Shown here piece by piece: positions 1-10,500 of a DNA stretch of 64,000 nucleotides (position 1 is its first letter; each line of letters opens with the position of its first letter). This DNA is from Bubalus kerabau (taxonomy: Eukaryota > Chordata > Mammalia > Artiodactyla > Bovidae). A program made the position numbers and the translations under genes. The DNA lies in the NCBI RefSeq assembly GCF_029407905.1, contig NC_073624.1:74501-138500 (forward strand), given 5' to 3'. The notes beneath the pieces were generated by a model. It was not told where the DNA came from, made no database searches, and saw only the letters and a list, made by a program, of their open reading frames with translations.

Positions 1-215
1 AGGAATCTTCAGGAGACCAGCAGAAAGCTCTAAATAAAATGTGCTTGATTGCATGTACTCCCCCTTCACCAAAAATCTCACAGCTACTGACCTTCCCCCA
101 CTGCCTCTTTGGAGCAGTTTCTCAGAGCTATCTCAAGTGCCGTTTCTCATGCTAGAGTCTTCATTTTGCCCCAAATAAAACTTAACTCACAACTCACGTT
201 GTGTTTGTTTTTTTT
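1..215 (+). mobile_element. Endogenous retrovirus LTR fragment (ERV1-like)
   Basis: The stretch resembles the 3' part of a ruminant class I (gammaretrovirus-like) LTR. It has a polyadenylation motif (AATAAA near 173-178) followed by a CTTAACTCACAACTC-type tail and a GT/T-rich stretch. It is cut by the window edge, so its 5' part and any internal retroviral sequence are not visible. I see no viral coding sequence here. The family assignment rests on remembered LTR ends and not on a library search. Confidence 0.5.
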
Positions 216-359
216 TTTAAAGTCAACATCATTAGTACAATACAAGGGTGAATGGAGGCAGGGTAGACTTGATGAGGGATTAAGTTGGGGAGGGCATACA
301 GGAAGAAGTCCAGAAAGCGTCTCTTAGTGTATATATATTTATATTTGTATTTATATCCA

Positions 360-365
360 TTTATT
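360..365 (-). terminator. ACR: ACR polyadenylation signal
   Basis: A canonical AATAAA on the minus strand lies 60 nt past the acrosin stop codon. That would give a very short 3' UTR, as is usual for acrosin mRNAs. No other minus-strand AATAAA sits closer to the stop. Confidence 0.6.
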
Positions 366-424
366 TCATCTTTTTTTCCCTCAGGAGTGAGGGCTTCACT
401 GGGTCCGTTGAGAATGGCTTCAGA

Positions 425-964
425 TCAGGAGGAGGCATGTTGTCCTGGAAGGCCTGTGGCTTCCATTTCATAATTGCTCTTTTCGTTAAGAAAGGTCTTT
501 CCCTTCAAGACCTCTATGAGCTGCTGCAGTCGCTTGGCAAAGGAGAGTGCCTGGGGAGGCCTAGTGGAAGGCTGCGGTGGGGGTGGTCGTGGGGGTGGGG
601 GGGGAGGTGGGACTGAGGGTTGGGGGCTTAAGGGACGTGGGGGTTGGGCCACGGCAACAGCTTGCTGAGAGGGAGGTGGTCGAGGAACGTGTTGGAAGAA
701 CCAAGGTGGGCGAATGGAAGGCTGAACCGAGCCAGGGCTTGCTTGGGCTGCTGGAGTAGAAGCAGGGGGAGTGGTGGGCAACTGAATCATGTGCACCGTG
801 TTAGAGCCTATCTTGGAGGCAATCCAGTTCAGATAGGACCAGGTAGACGTGTAGACTCCAGGGCGCTTAGCTCGGGCACAGCCTACCCCCCAGCTTGTGA
901 TTCCCACGACCACATAGCTGTTTTCCACGCTGTCTTTGCACATGAGAGGCCCGCCGCTGTCCCC
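425..964 (-). CDS. ACR: ACR coding exon 5: catalytic Ser and proline-rich tail
   Basis: 540 nt including the stop codon at 425-427. It starts with GDSGGP (catalytic S238), then SWGVGCARAKRPGVY. A long proline-rich region with runs of seven and four prolines follows, encoded on the complement of the G-run at 591-607. The end is the conserved segment SFAKRLQQLIEVLKGKT and a short C-terminus. Confidence 0.94.
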   Translation of the reverse strand, partial: GDSGGPLMCKDSVENSYVVVGITSWGVGCARAKRPGVYTSTWSYLNWIASKIGSNTVHMIQLPTTPPASTPAAQASPGSVQPSIRPPWFFQHVPRPPPSQQAVAVAQPPRPLSPQPSVPPPPPPPRPPPPQPSTRPPQALSFAKRLQQLIEVLKGKTFLNEKSNYEMEATGLPGQHASS

Positions 965-3900
965 CTGCCCAGAAGGATACAGAAGTCACGCTCTGCCTGA
1001 GCCACTCTCCCTGCCCAGAAGGGCCGTGGCCTCTGGGCAGGTAATTTCTGCAGTCACATGGCCTCCTGCTGCCATGAACACAGGCAGTTATGGCAGAGTT
1101 TGAGGTGGTGCCAACAACTTCTTTGGGGCTGTGAGAAGGGGAGGGATTTTCATGGGTTTTCTTGCACTGATAGGGAGGACAGACAAACCCATGTGTCTGT
1201 GTATGGTTTTATGTGGGTACATGAACGTGTGTGTGCAAGTGGATTTGACCCTTTTGCATTCTGGTGAAGAGAGGTAAATGTTCTCTTCTGGGCGGTGTTC
1301 AGAGGATATGATCTCTGTGTGAGGGTGGAAGAAAGCTCTAACTATGGTGACTGAGTCTTTGTTGGGCAGCGTGTGCATGTCACCACCCAAGCACATAGTG
1401 ACTACAGGCAGTGGAAAACAGGACCAGGGAGGTTTGCTCAGGGATCCAGAAAGGAAGTGTCCACGAGCACACCCAGTGGAGAGTTACCTGGCAGGTGTCA
1501 ATCTTGCCTTCAGGGTACCCTGCGCACACGTTGGTTGAACGAATGCGCCCATTGTACCATCTGGTCGAGTTACATAAGTCGAGGTCGATAAGGTCCACGT
1601 GCGCCTCCTGCAGCACAGGTGATGTCCTGCGGGCTACAGCCAGGTGACTCAGTGATCAGTAAGCACAGGAGACATCTGGGAAAGCCCTGCCTTCCTCCCG
1701 CCACTGAGCCCCCAATGGCCTCAAATGCTCCACTTGAACCTAAGAGCCACGCAAGCCTATGCCCCCGGCATCTCCTTATCCACTCCTGAAGGGAAGAAAG
1801 CACAGCTGGAAGAGCACACAAGACTTGGGAGATGGAACTGGAGGAGAAGGAAGTGAGGGGACTGTGGACAGACGACAGAAGGAGGGCAGTGGAGGCAGCT
1901 GAAGACTCATATACGTGAAGGGTGGATGCTGGCTTATGGAAGTTTGCTATGCTATTAACAATTATAACAAGGACATACTGAGCACTTACTTTGAGTCACA
2001 CAGGCTTCACTCATTCACTCCTCACAGGCACTTCATGAGTTAGAAACAGTTATTCCCCTTTTCTCCAATCAGGAGATTGGAATGCCACTTCCCAAGGTCA
2101 CAGTAGGGAACCCTGGACTCACACCAAGGGTTTTCCTCTCTAGACTCAAGTCCAGGACACGCCTTTCATTCCGGCTGTAGGTCATCCCCTGCATTCTAGC
2201 CTCCATCCGGCTGGGACGGGACCCCCAGGGCTTGGGCCAATAAGCCCCTTCTGTGTGCCTCAAATCTCTATTCAGATATGGAGGCAACAGACCTACAGTG
2301 CTGCCTCCACACACAGCAGGCCTGTCAGGGGCACAGGCGGTTGAAATGACCATTGAGGCCAGGTCAGAACTTCCTTTATAGCCTCAGATGCTTGGCCATG
2401 ACCAGGGGTTAGGAAAACCCCAGCCTGCATTGTGGCTGGAGCAGCCAACATTGCATCTTGCCTGGAGCCCAAACCGAAGGCCAGGTACTGGAAGATGATG
2501 CTGTGAAAGTGCTGCACTCAATATGCCAGCAAATTTGGAAAACTTAGCAGTGGCCACAGGACTGGAAAAGGTCAGTTCTCATTCCAATCCCAAAGAAAGG
2601 CAATGCCAAAGAATGCTCAAACTACCGCACAATTGCATTCGTCTTACGTGCTAGCAAAGTAATGCTCAAAATTCTCCAAGCCAGGCTTCAACAGTACATT
2701 AACCATGAACTTTCAGATGTTCAAGCCGGATTTAGAAAAGGCAGAGGAACCAGAAATCAAATTGCCAACATCCGTTGGATCATACAAAAAGCGAGAGAAT
2801 TCCAGAAAAACATCTGCTTTATTGACTATGCCAAAGCTGTTGACTTTGTGAATCACAACAAACTATGGAAAATTCTTCAAGAGATGGGAATACCAGACCA
2901 CCTGATTTGCTTCCTGAGAAATCAAGGTCAAGATATGCAGGTCAAGAAGCAACAGTTAGAACTGGACGTGGAACAACAGACTGGTTCCAAATTGGGAAAG
3001 GAGTATGTTAAGCCTATATATTGTTTCCCTGCTTATTTAACTTATATACAGAGTACATCATGTGAAATGCCAGGCTGGATGAAGCACAAACTGGAATTAA
3101 GATTGCCAGGAGACATATCGGTAACCTCAGATATGCAGATGACAACACCCTTATGGCAGAAAGTGTAGAAGAACTAAAGAGCCTCTTGATGGGAGTGAAA
3201 AAGCTGGCTTGAAATTCAAGATTCAAAAACAGAAGATCATGGCATCTGGTCCCATCACTTCATGGCAAATAGATGGGGAAACAATGGAAACAGTGACAGA
3301 CTATTTTCTTGGGCTCCAAAATCACCGCAGATGGTGACTGCAGCCATGAAATTAAGACAGTTGCTCCCTGGAAGAAAAACTATGACAAATCTAGACAGAA
3401 TATTAAAAAGCAGAGACATTGCTTGGCCAACAAAGGTCCATCTAGTCAAAGCTATGGTTTTTCCAGTAGTCATGGATGGACATGAGAGGTAGACCATAAG
3501 GAAAGCTGAATGCTAAAGAATTGATGCTTTTGAACTGTGGTGTTGGGAAAGACTCTTGAGAGTCCCTTGGACTGCAAGATCAAACCAGTCCATCCTAAAG
3601 AAAATCAGTCCTGAATATTCATTGGAAGGACTGATGCTGAAGCTGAAACTCCAATACTTTGGCCACATGATGAGAAGAACTGAGTCATTGCAAAAGACCC
3701 TGATGCTGGGAAAGATTGAAGGCAGGAGGAGAAGGGGACAACAAAGGATGAGATGGTTGGATGGCATCACCAACTCGATGGACATGAGTTTGAGCAAGCT
3801 CCGGAAGTTGGTGATAGACAGGGAGGCCTGGCGTGCTGCAGTCCGTGGGGTCACAAAGAGTCAGACACAGCTGAGCCACTGAACTGAACTGAACTGAACT

Positions 3901-6900
3901 GGAGCCCAAGAGCCAAGGCGACTGTACCCTCTGAATCATGTGGTCCCACAGGCAGGAGAATCTCAACGGCCCTGCCATAGCAGCACCCACAGCCAGTCAC
4001 TGCCCAGAGGGTTTGAACACCATGTGCGGTACAGGTGGGAAGGGGCAGACTCGGAGTGTAAGGCCAGCAGGGAAGCCCATGGAGCACCGTGGCTGGGGAG
4101 GGCACCAGCAAGCATTCAGTGGATGGCTGCTGAACACATGTCTGCAAGGCTTCGGTTATGTTCCCAACTTCCTTAGCCCCCACTTTTCCTTCCCACCTAA
4201 GCAGCATGGAGGGTTTCACACATTCATTGCCCTTTAGGTACAGGTGACATGGAACTAACAAGCACAAGCCTGGCTTGTTGGCCATTAAAGTGACCCTTTA
4301 AATCTATGGCAGAGCCTACAGCCTTGGAAGCCACGCAATTCATTGTTAAGAGACAGGTGTCCTGAGACACAAAAGAGCTTTCTCAATCTCAGCACCTTGG
4401 TTTTAAATATCAAATGCCAAAAATCCTGCAGAAACTAAAAGTCTGATGGAAAAAGAGACCGATTCCCAAAAGTACTCTTCCAGCCCCAAAGCATCTGAGT
4501 TCAAGGAAGTGGTAGGTCCGGATAAAGAAAGGTCAGAAGGAGTATCACAGGAGCCTGGGGGTTTCTTTAAGACTTGGCCCTGGAAGACCCAGGTTCAATC
4601 GCTGGGTTGGGAAGACCCCCTGGAGAAGGGAATGACTACTCACTCCAGTATTCTTGCCTGGAGAATTCCAGGGACAGAGGAGCCTGGCGAGCTACAGTCC
4701 AGGGGGGTCCCAAAGAGTCAGACACAACTGAGCGACTAAACACTTTCACTTTTTAAGGGATGGGTTTGCAAAAACAAACAAACAAAAAGGGATGGAAACT
4801 GCATTAAATTCAAGGTGATTCTAGAACAAAGAGGCCTTGTGTGACATCCAGGATATAGACGGGAGCCTACAATTCTCCTGAGCAAAAGGAGAGCAGAGGT
4901 GGGGTTGAGGGGTTGTTGGATGGAAACCCTGAGATCAGCCTCCCAGGGACTGCAAGAACCCCCGAAAGCTGAGGACAAGGTTGGAGAGGTGGACAGAGCA
5001 GGGCAGGGGGTGGAGCAAGAAGAAAGTGTGCGCTTGCTCTGGGAGCCGCGGCAGAGCCACGGACACCAGCAGCCAGACAGAGGCTGACACCCCAGGCCAG
5101 GGAAGAGGCTGTGAGACACCCTCCCCGCAAGGCGGCACAGACAGCGGTCCTACCAAAAACCAAAATCAATTTTGAGGGAGGAGAAGATAGAAGACACAAA
5201 AAACACTGAGGTTTAAACCCCAGGAGGCCCAGATTTTCCACCAATGAACAGATGTTCCATCAGTGAACAAAGGAGACTGAGCGCCAAGTCAATTTCAATC
5301 ATACGTTCACACCTGTGACACGACTGGTGAAAATTCACGTGCCCGCCTACGGGAAGCTGAACGCGCAGCTCACGCACAGAGGCCTGTTCTACTCGGTCTT
5401 GCCCCACTGGCAGAAACATGCTGCCCAGGCTGCTGACCCACACAAAGTCATGCCCAGCAGCAGCAGCCCCTTTCGCCGTCTACAGAGGACGCTTGCAGTA
5501 ACAGCTGGGTGGGACTGACAGCCAAGGGTCGGGGGCAGAGATGGCCAGGAGGGGCCACGCACAGGAGTTGCAGAGCTTGGAGACCATGTGACCTGGCCCT
5601 TCCATTTACAGATGGGGAAACTGAGGCATGGAGACGGAAATCCCATCCAGAGCCCTTCTCCACATGCTGCCTGCCTCAAGGCATGACCCCCACCTCCAGA
5701 GGCAGCCCTGGAGCTCCAGGCCCAGCCTTGACCCCATTCCAAAGATGCCGAGGTGCTCTTCTGTGCATGCTGCCCAGCCACCCCTGGTGGCCACCCCAGC
5801 CACTGGCAAGGGGCCCTGGACACAGAGCTTTACTCTCAGTTTCTCTGGCTGTGAAAGGGGACGGTGACAGGATCCACTCACAGCACAGGGCTAGGGACTG
5901 GGTGGGGCTTGGGCAGGCATCAACGGATTTCCCCTTCACCTAAGACCATGTCAGTGGGGTTTGCCCCGCCCGTACTCACCATTCTCTTTTAAGAATCCCC
6001 AGCCAGCCACCCAGCATGTCTGGGGAACTCTGGGTGGGCCTGCCCTAAACTGAGGCAGGCAGCCTGGTCCAATGAAGTGCCCACAGATAACAGGAGGGGT
6101 GATCTTTATGAGAGCAATGTCGTTGGCCTCTGAGCTCGCGGAGTATTTCTCATGAATGATGATTTTCTCAACATATCTCTCCTGCAGAGGTGGCTTCACT
6201 GGCTTATTGCTCCCCCACTCAACTTCCTTAGCTCCAAAAATCAGCCTCCAGTCGGTCACTTTTCTGTGGGCACAGAGGTAAGCCAGGTCACACTGGCTGC
6301 AGACTGGCTGATGACCATGACCCTCGGAGGGCCCCATCCCCAGCAGGTCCGGGTCAACCCCTCAGTCTGGTTGCCACTAGGCCCAGAGCCTCAGGGACCT
6401 TTGCACTGAGACCCTTGGAGAATGCCCAGTTCTAAGAAGAGCCTTTCTGAAGACCCCTGCTGCGAGTTCCCGCACATACTTTTTGATCCTGAAGCAGTGA
6501 GCGGCAGTGAGCAGCCAGTGGGCGTTCAGCAGGGAGCCTCCACACACGTGGTACCGCCGGTTGTTGTGGTACGTGAAGATCTGGAGGCTGACCATCCAGG
6601 GCCAGGACCCGTGGGCAGCGTCTTGCCCGCCGATGATCCGCATGCCCCCCTGCCGGTTCTGCCTGAACCGTATCCCACAGGGGCCACTGAGGAGAGACCA
6701 CAGGCACTGTTCAAGTCAAGGCCATCCTGGCGCCTCCGCAGCGGGGGGAGAGGGGCCTGAGGCTGGTCACAGGGGGAGCAGCCATGGGGTCCCGAGCCAG
6801 CTGGGGCAGCCCCAGGGTGAGGGTCCAGGGGACGCAGCTGAGCAGCGGTGCTGGGGGCCGTGCCGGGACAGGTGGCCAGGGGCTTCGGGAAATGTTAGGT

Positions 6901-7725
6901 GGGGGGGAGTTTTCTCAGGTCTTGAGGTCACAAGGTGGGGACAGAGGGGCCACAGGCAGCTAGGACAGACCAAGGGCCCTAGCAGTGCGGGAGATGGCTG
7001 GGCAGGAGAGGGAGCTAGCGTGGGCGTGAAGCAGGTGACCCTGGTGGAGGCTCAGGAAGGAGCCAGAGGGGCTCGGAGCTGCAGGGCTGGGCTGGGCGGC
7101 CGCAGGAGGAGAGCTGCGCAGGTGGAAGTGACCCGGGGGAGGAGTGCAGGGCGGGGCGGAGGTGAACGTTCAGGGCTCTGTGTCACCGGTGAGAAGCAGG
7201 GAGTTTCTGGGATTGCAGGGTACCCTGTGGGCTTGGGAGTCTACACATGGAGTGGGGGTCCCCGAGGTGCTGCATGAGGATGCCCTGGGATCTCTGGGGT
7301 CAGCACAGGGCTGAGGGGAGGTGCTTCCCAGGGTCTGCAGGACTCAATGTTCAAGAGGCAGTGAAGCCAGTCACTGGTGGGGACAAGGGCACCGTGGAAA
7401 CCGGCCTGTGCTTTGCGGAAGCCCCAGAGTTCCTCTCAGGAGGAAGCTCTAGATGCCAGGGGCCCTGGGGGCTCCGGGCTGAGGATGGTGGGAGCAGGGA
7501 AGGTCCGAATTGGCGATGTGGGGCAAAAGCGCTGTGAGACCCGGGGGAATGCTAAGGCCCCAGCTTGGCTTTCTGCAGAGCCCCAGACAGAGGGAGTCTG
7601 GACGGGGTCTGTTACTCAGAAGACACCCTCCCCCCACCCAAGTTGTCTGACACTTACTCACACGTGGTGTTATCTCTGGCGACCACAGATACTGCCAAGA
7701 CCAGCAGAACGGCAGTTGGCAGCAT
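425..7725 (-). CDS. ACR: Acrosin (pre-proacrosin), whole gene of 5 coding exons
   Basis: Acrosin is the trypsin-like serine protease of the sperm acrosome, active in acrosomal matrix dispersal and zona pellucida binding. Coding exons (minus strand) are 7725-7658, 6686-6480, 6263-5980, 1633-1488 and 964-425; joined they give 1245 nt, 414 residues plus stop, close to the usual 415-421. Visible parts: hydrophobic signal peptide (1-16), an N-glycosylation sequon at N19, the light chain with CDGPCG, activation cleavage R39|I40 before IIGG, and the peptidase S1 domain with catalytic H86 (LTAAHC), D140 (NDIAL) and S238 (GDSGGP). D232 six residues before the serine predicts cleavage after Arg/Lys. 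A proline-rich C-terminal tail, removed during maturation, follows. The start is the first ATG; the extra upstream codons of human acrosin are absent. No break is seen, so the gene looks functional. Confidence 0.96.
1488..1633 (-). CDS. ACR: ACR coding exon 4
   Basis: 146 nt encoding ...EAHVDLIDLDLCNST...DTCQ, with a second sequon (NST) and the S1 specificity aspartate D232. The acceptor is CTGTAG|CC. A second AG 7 nt further in (exon start 1626) would break the reading frame. The GTAACT donor follows CAG in phase 0. Confidence 0.9.
1940..2135 (+). repeat. MIR SINE remnant
   Basis: It shows the MIR order of landmarks: ACTGAGCACTTACT, then a CTCCTCACAGGCA-like block, ATTCCCCTTTTCTCC and CCAAGGTCACA. 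It is diverged, as expected for an ancient mammal-wide element. Confidence 0.7.
2486..3902 (+). mobile_element. BovB (RTE) LINE, 5'-truncated copy
   Basis: About 1.4 kb of a BovB non-LTR retrotransposon. Reverse-transcriptase residues are readable at 2662 onward (QARLQQYINHELSDVQAGFR and GFRKGRGTRNQIANI). The catalytic YADD box is encoded at 3132-3143 but lies in a different frame from the upstream part, so the copy is broken. It ends in the BovB 3' end with an (ACTGA)n tail at 3880-3900. It sits in sense orientation to the plus strand, antisense to ACR, in ACR intron 4. Confidence 0.93.
4575..4754 (+). mobile_element. Bov-tA SINE
   Basis: A typical ruminant SINE order: CCAGGTTCAATCGCTGGGTTGGGAAGA, then CCCACTCCAGTATTC-like, GGAGAATTCCAGGGACAGAG, AAAGAGTCAGACACAACTGA and a terminal CACTTTCACTTTTT. 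It is inserted in ACR intron 4. Confidence 0.92.
5575..5700 (+). repeat. MIR SINE core remnant
   Basis: Contains the MIR landmark TTTACAGATGGGGAAACTGAGGCA. Flanks are too diverged to set precise ends. Confidence 0.6.
5980..6263 (-). CDS. ACR: ACR coding exon 3: catalytic Asp
   Basis: 284 nt encoding the middle of the peptidase domain. It includes PLQERYVEKIIIHEKY, typical of acrosins, and NDIAL with the catalytic aspartate D140. The donor GTGAGT follows GAGAATG. Confidence 0.93.
6480..6686 (-). CDS. ACR: ACR coding exon 2: activation site and catalytic His
   Basis: It carries the rest of the light chain, the activation site R39|IIGG and LTAAHC with the catalytic histidine H86. The acceptor CTCAG ends at 6687 and the donor is GTATGT. 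207 nt; it enters in phase 2 and leaves in phase 2. Confidence 0.93.
6687..7657 (-). other. ACR: ACR intron 1
   Basis: A GC-rich intron of about 1 kb, G-rich on the plus strand. I see no repeat, coding exon or RNA gene in it. Confidence 0.7.
7658..7725 (-). CDS. ACR: ACR coding exon 1: signal peptide
   Basis: It encodes MLPTAVLLVLAVSVVA (signal peptide) and the first residues of the light chain, ending RDNTTC plus two bases of the next Asp codon. The donor is GTAAGT at 7657-7652. An alternative GTGAGT two bases upstream is rejected because it would put exon 2 out of frame. Confidence 0.93.
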
Positions 7726-7765
7726 CTCTGCCAAAGTCCTGCCCCAGCCAGGCCTGGAAGCCCAG

Positions 7766-7814
7766 TGACCTCACAAAGCTTTATGGCCTTCCGACCAATC
7801 AGCAGGGTGACGTC
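7766..7814 (-). promoter_or_regulatory. ACR: ACR core promoter motifs (CRE-like, CCAAT, TATA-like)
   Basis: Within 90 bp upstream of the acrosin ATG (7725) lie a CRE core TGACGTC at 7808-7814, a CCAAT box at 7795-7799 (ATTGG on the minus strand), an ATAAAG TATA-like box at 7779-7784 and a second CRE-like TGACCTCA at 7766-7773. Haploid-germ-cell promoters are often short and driven by CREM at CRE-like sites, so this arrangement fits a testis-restricted gene. No binding data are available here. Confidence 0.55.
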
Positions 7815-8099
7815 CCACCCCCACCCTCCAGAAACCAGGCCTGGCGGTTCATGCTGGAGCGACTTCCGACGTCTTGCACAGCCTCCCCCAGCCCTCATGC
7901 AAACTGTAACCACGGTCAGCCCCCTGTGAGACCTCCAGCACGTCAGCAGCTCAAGGGAGTTGGGCTCTACAGACTGACAGACCTTAACCCCGTAGGCGGC
8001 AAACTCTTTCTCTCTGCCAAGGCTGTGCTCTCAGCACATTTTTTGAAGACCATTTTGACTTTCCCTAGTTTAAAACTATGAAGCCCACTTTTCTGTCCA

Positions 8100-10095
8100 C
8101 AAAGTCTCATATCTTCTACCTGGATCTCTCCAGGTCTCCTTTAAATGGGAACTACGCGAAGCAGAAAATTGTCTTCTGTACCTGAGTGTCAGGAATTCTC
8201 AGCACAGTTACCTGAATGTCATGAAATAATGCTTCTGCTTGTCAGGAGACAGCATCTCATATCCCAGAACAGAAAAATGCTCAACTCACCTACCTGGATG
8301 TTAAAATTCTACCTTCCCTGCAAGAGCGTGATGAGGTGACATCTCTCCCTGCTGGAGGAGCAGTCTCGGCGCCTGTACCTGGGCACAAGGTCTCAGCTGG
8401 CCTATCTGAATGTCAAGGAGTCACTCCTCACTTACGTGACGGTCACGAGGCACCACCTACCTCTCCTACCCAAGTGTCAGGACACCTCCTGTCCTCTTTC
8501 CAGGTACAAAGCGTTTCAGATAGTCAGATGACCTCACTTCTTCTACCTGAGCATCTTCTCTAACTGAACGTTCTGATTGCAAGGTGGGTGGATGGCATCA
8601 CCAACCTGAGGGACATGAGTTTGAGCAAGCTCCGGGAGTTGGTGATGGACAGGGAGGCCTGCTGTGCTGCAGTCCACGGGGTCGCAAAGAGTCAGATACG
8701 ACTGAACGACTGAACTGACTGAATTTCTCATCTCATGTAACTTTCACGTCACATCCCCCTCAACTGAACATCCAGTAGGTCGCACATATCTTACTTGCTG
8801 ATGGAAGCTATCATCTCCTCCCCCTGACTGTGAGGATCTCTCCTTTCTTCCAGCTCAGGACCAAAGACCTCAGACGGGAGCGTGACTTTGTCCCATCTTC
8901 TCTACCTGAGAACCAAAAGGTCTCACAGCCTCGGAGTGTCAGGAGGTTGCGTCTCACCGCTGTGAGTGCTCTGCAGCTTCAACTGACACACCGCAATGCT
9001 GGGGTTCCCGTGCCCCCACTTGACCGCCAGGCAGTCTCCCGGCTCCTGCTGGAGGAGGTCCTGTTCTCCCTGTCGGAATCCTGAGCTTTCATCTTCTCTA
9101 CCTGAGCACCACGAGGTCTCCTCTCCTCTACATAAGTGTCCAAATTTTCCATCTCAACGGCCTGTCTGAAGTCTTTCCTACCCTTCCTGAGTATCTTGAG
9201 GTCTCATCTCCACTATCTGAGGGCCATGAAATCTCGTATCTCCCATTTGAGCACAAGCAGGTCTTACAGGCCCTGAGTGTCGGGGGGTCTTGTCTCCACC
9301 TGACACGCCTCATCTCTTCTGCTCTGTATCTGGAGGCCCTGCCTCTTCTCTCTGAGTGACCAAGGGGTCTCCTCTCTCCCGCTGTAGCACAAGCACATCT
9401 CATCTTCCCTCTGTGAGCCTCCTCATCCCTGGGCATCAGGCATCTCCATCTCTCCTGTCTAATCGTCAGGACATCTCATTTCCTCTCCAGAGTCCAGAGA
9501 CATCCTCTCATGCACTTCGTTGTCAGGAAGTTACCATTTTCTCTACATGACTGTCCCTAAATCTACTCTCCCTGCAGGTCAGAAGGTCTTGTCTCTCTTA
9601 TTACAAAGCCAGAACATGCCTTTCATCTTTATTTACTAGGAAGTGACAAGGACTTATCCCCCTGGTGAGAAGCAGGATGATTTAATTTCCTTACTTGAGT
9701 TCAGTATTCATTAGTTCCCTTCCTGTCAGGCAAGAGGTTTTATTTCCCTGATAAAAATGCAATCGGATCTCAAGACTATCAGCTATTTGAGTGGCAAAAG
9801 GTTTTAATCCCTGCTGCTGCATGTCGAGGTCTCCTTCTCCTCACCCTGAGCGTGAGGGGCATTTGTCTCCCCTCCATCGGTTTCAGGGCTCTTAGGTACC
9901 GTGTCTATTAAGGGTCTCTAACTCCCCATGCCTGAGTGTCACAGATCTTGTTTCTGCTACTTGAGTTTCAGGAGGACTCTTGCTCAATACGTAAGTTTCC
10001 AAGGTGTCTTTCTGTCTCTCTCTCATCGCAGGTGGCCTCACCTCCTCTACCTGAAGGTCTGCAAGGTTCTATTTCACCTACCTGAGAACTTGCTT
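8100..10095. repeat. Degenerate ~30-bp tandem repeat array (minisatellite)
   Basis: A unit resembling CTCCTCTACCTGAGTGTCAGGAGGTCTCAT recurs with heavy decay about every 29-31 bp across roughly 2 kb. Clear members are at 8179, 8209, 8291, 8377, 8402, 8470, 8905, 9100, 9190, 9280, 9560, 9935 and 10070. The array is interrupted at 8583-8720 by a BovB 3'-end fragment. It has no long open frame and lies between the ACR promoter and the SHANK3 3' end. I do not recognise it as a named satellite. Confidence 0.7.
8583..8720 (+). mobile_element. BovB 3'-end fragment
   Basis: Shows the BovB terminal sequence GATGGCATCACCAACCTGAG ... GGCCTGCTGTGCTGCAGTCC ... AAGAGTCAGATACGACTGAA with a decayed (ACTGA)n end. 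It is inserted inside the ~30-bp tandem array. Confidence 0.88.
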
Positions 10096-10500
10096 ATTTT
10101 AACTCAGTAACAGATTGTGCCTAATAAAGTAATCAAAAAAGACTTTGAAAATATAGTTCAAGAAATGGCAGCAGGAATTCAATAAGTGATGTTACAGTTT
10201 TGACTGTTAAAGATTATCCAGGTGTTTTTACAGGATTTTGATGGGCATAAAATTGAAATGGTATTTAGATTCATGTGAATCCTGTAACAGAATGATGTAA
10301 CCATTTATTTTAAATGTTAATATGTACAATTTTCTGGAAATCATAACGTTTGCAAGCTTGTTTGCAAGCTTTTTAAAATATAAGATGAAAATGTAAAATA
10401 AAAGTTTCAAAATGGAAAGGGGTACCCAGATTTTCAAAACATTTAGGGGTTATGCAATAACAAAGTTTGAAGACCCAGTGTCTAGATTTTAGAAGAAAAC
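10096..10500. other. AT-rich intergenic block, unidentified
   Basis: An AT-rich island (poly-T/A runs, GTTTGCAAGCTTGTTTGCAA near 10348) in otherwise GC-rich DNA. It may be an old LINE or an old 3' UTR copy. There is no open frame above 70 codons that looks real and I cannot assign it. Confidence 0.4.

Larger units (their letters stand above)
1634..5979 (-). other. ACR: ACR intron 4 (repeat-loaded)
   Basis: This 4.35-kb intron is by far the largest in ACR. It holds a MIR near 1940-2135, a BovB LINE (2486-3902), a Bov-tA SINE (4575-4754) and another MIR trace near 5575-5700. The rest is unique sequence without a convincing coding exon. Confidence 0.8.

Noticed and set aside
1627..1628. AG at 1628-1627 as the ACR exon 4 acceptor
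   Set aside because: An exon starting at 1626 cannot join exon 3 in phase. The AG at 1635-1634 restores the frame and the expected residue count.
2662..3168. Functional reverse transcriptase gene
   Set aside because: The RT frame is broken before the YADD box and the element is 5'-truncated; it is a dead BovB copy.
7659..7660. GTGAGT donor two bases upstream in ACR exon 1
   Set aside because: It would end the exon in the wrong phase for exon 2. GTAAGT at 7657-7652 gives CDGPCG, the acrosin consensus.
8100..10095. CRISPR-like array
   Set aside because: The units are contiguous and decayed with no unique spacers, in a mammalian genome. It is a degenerate minisatellite.
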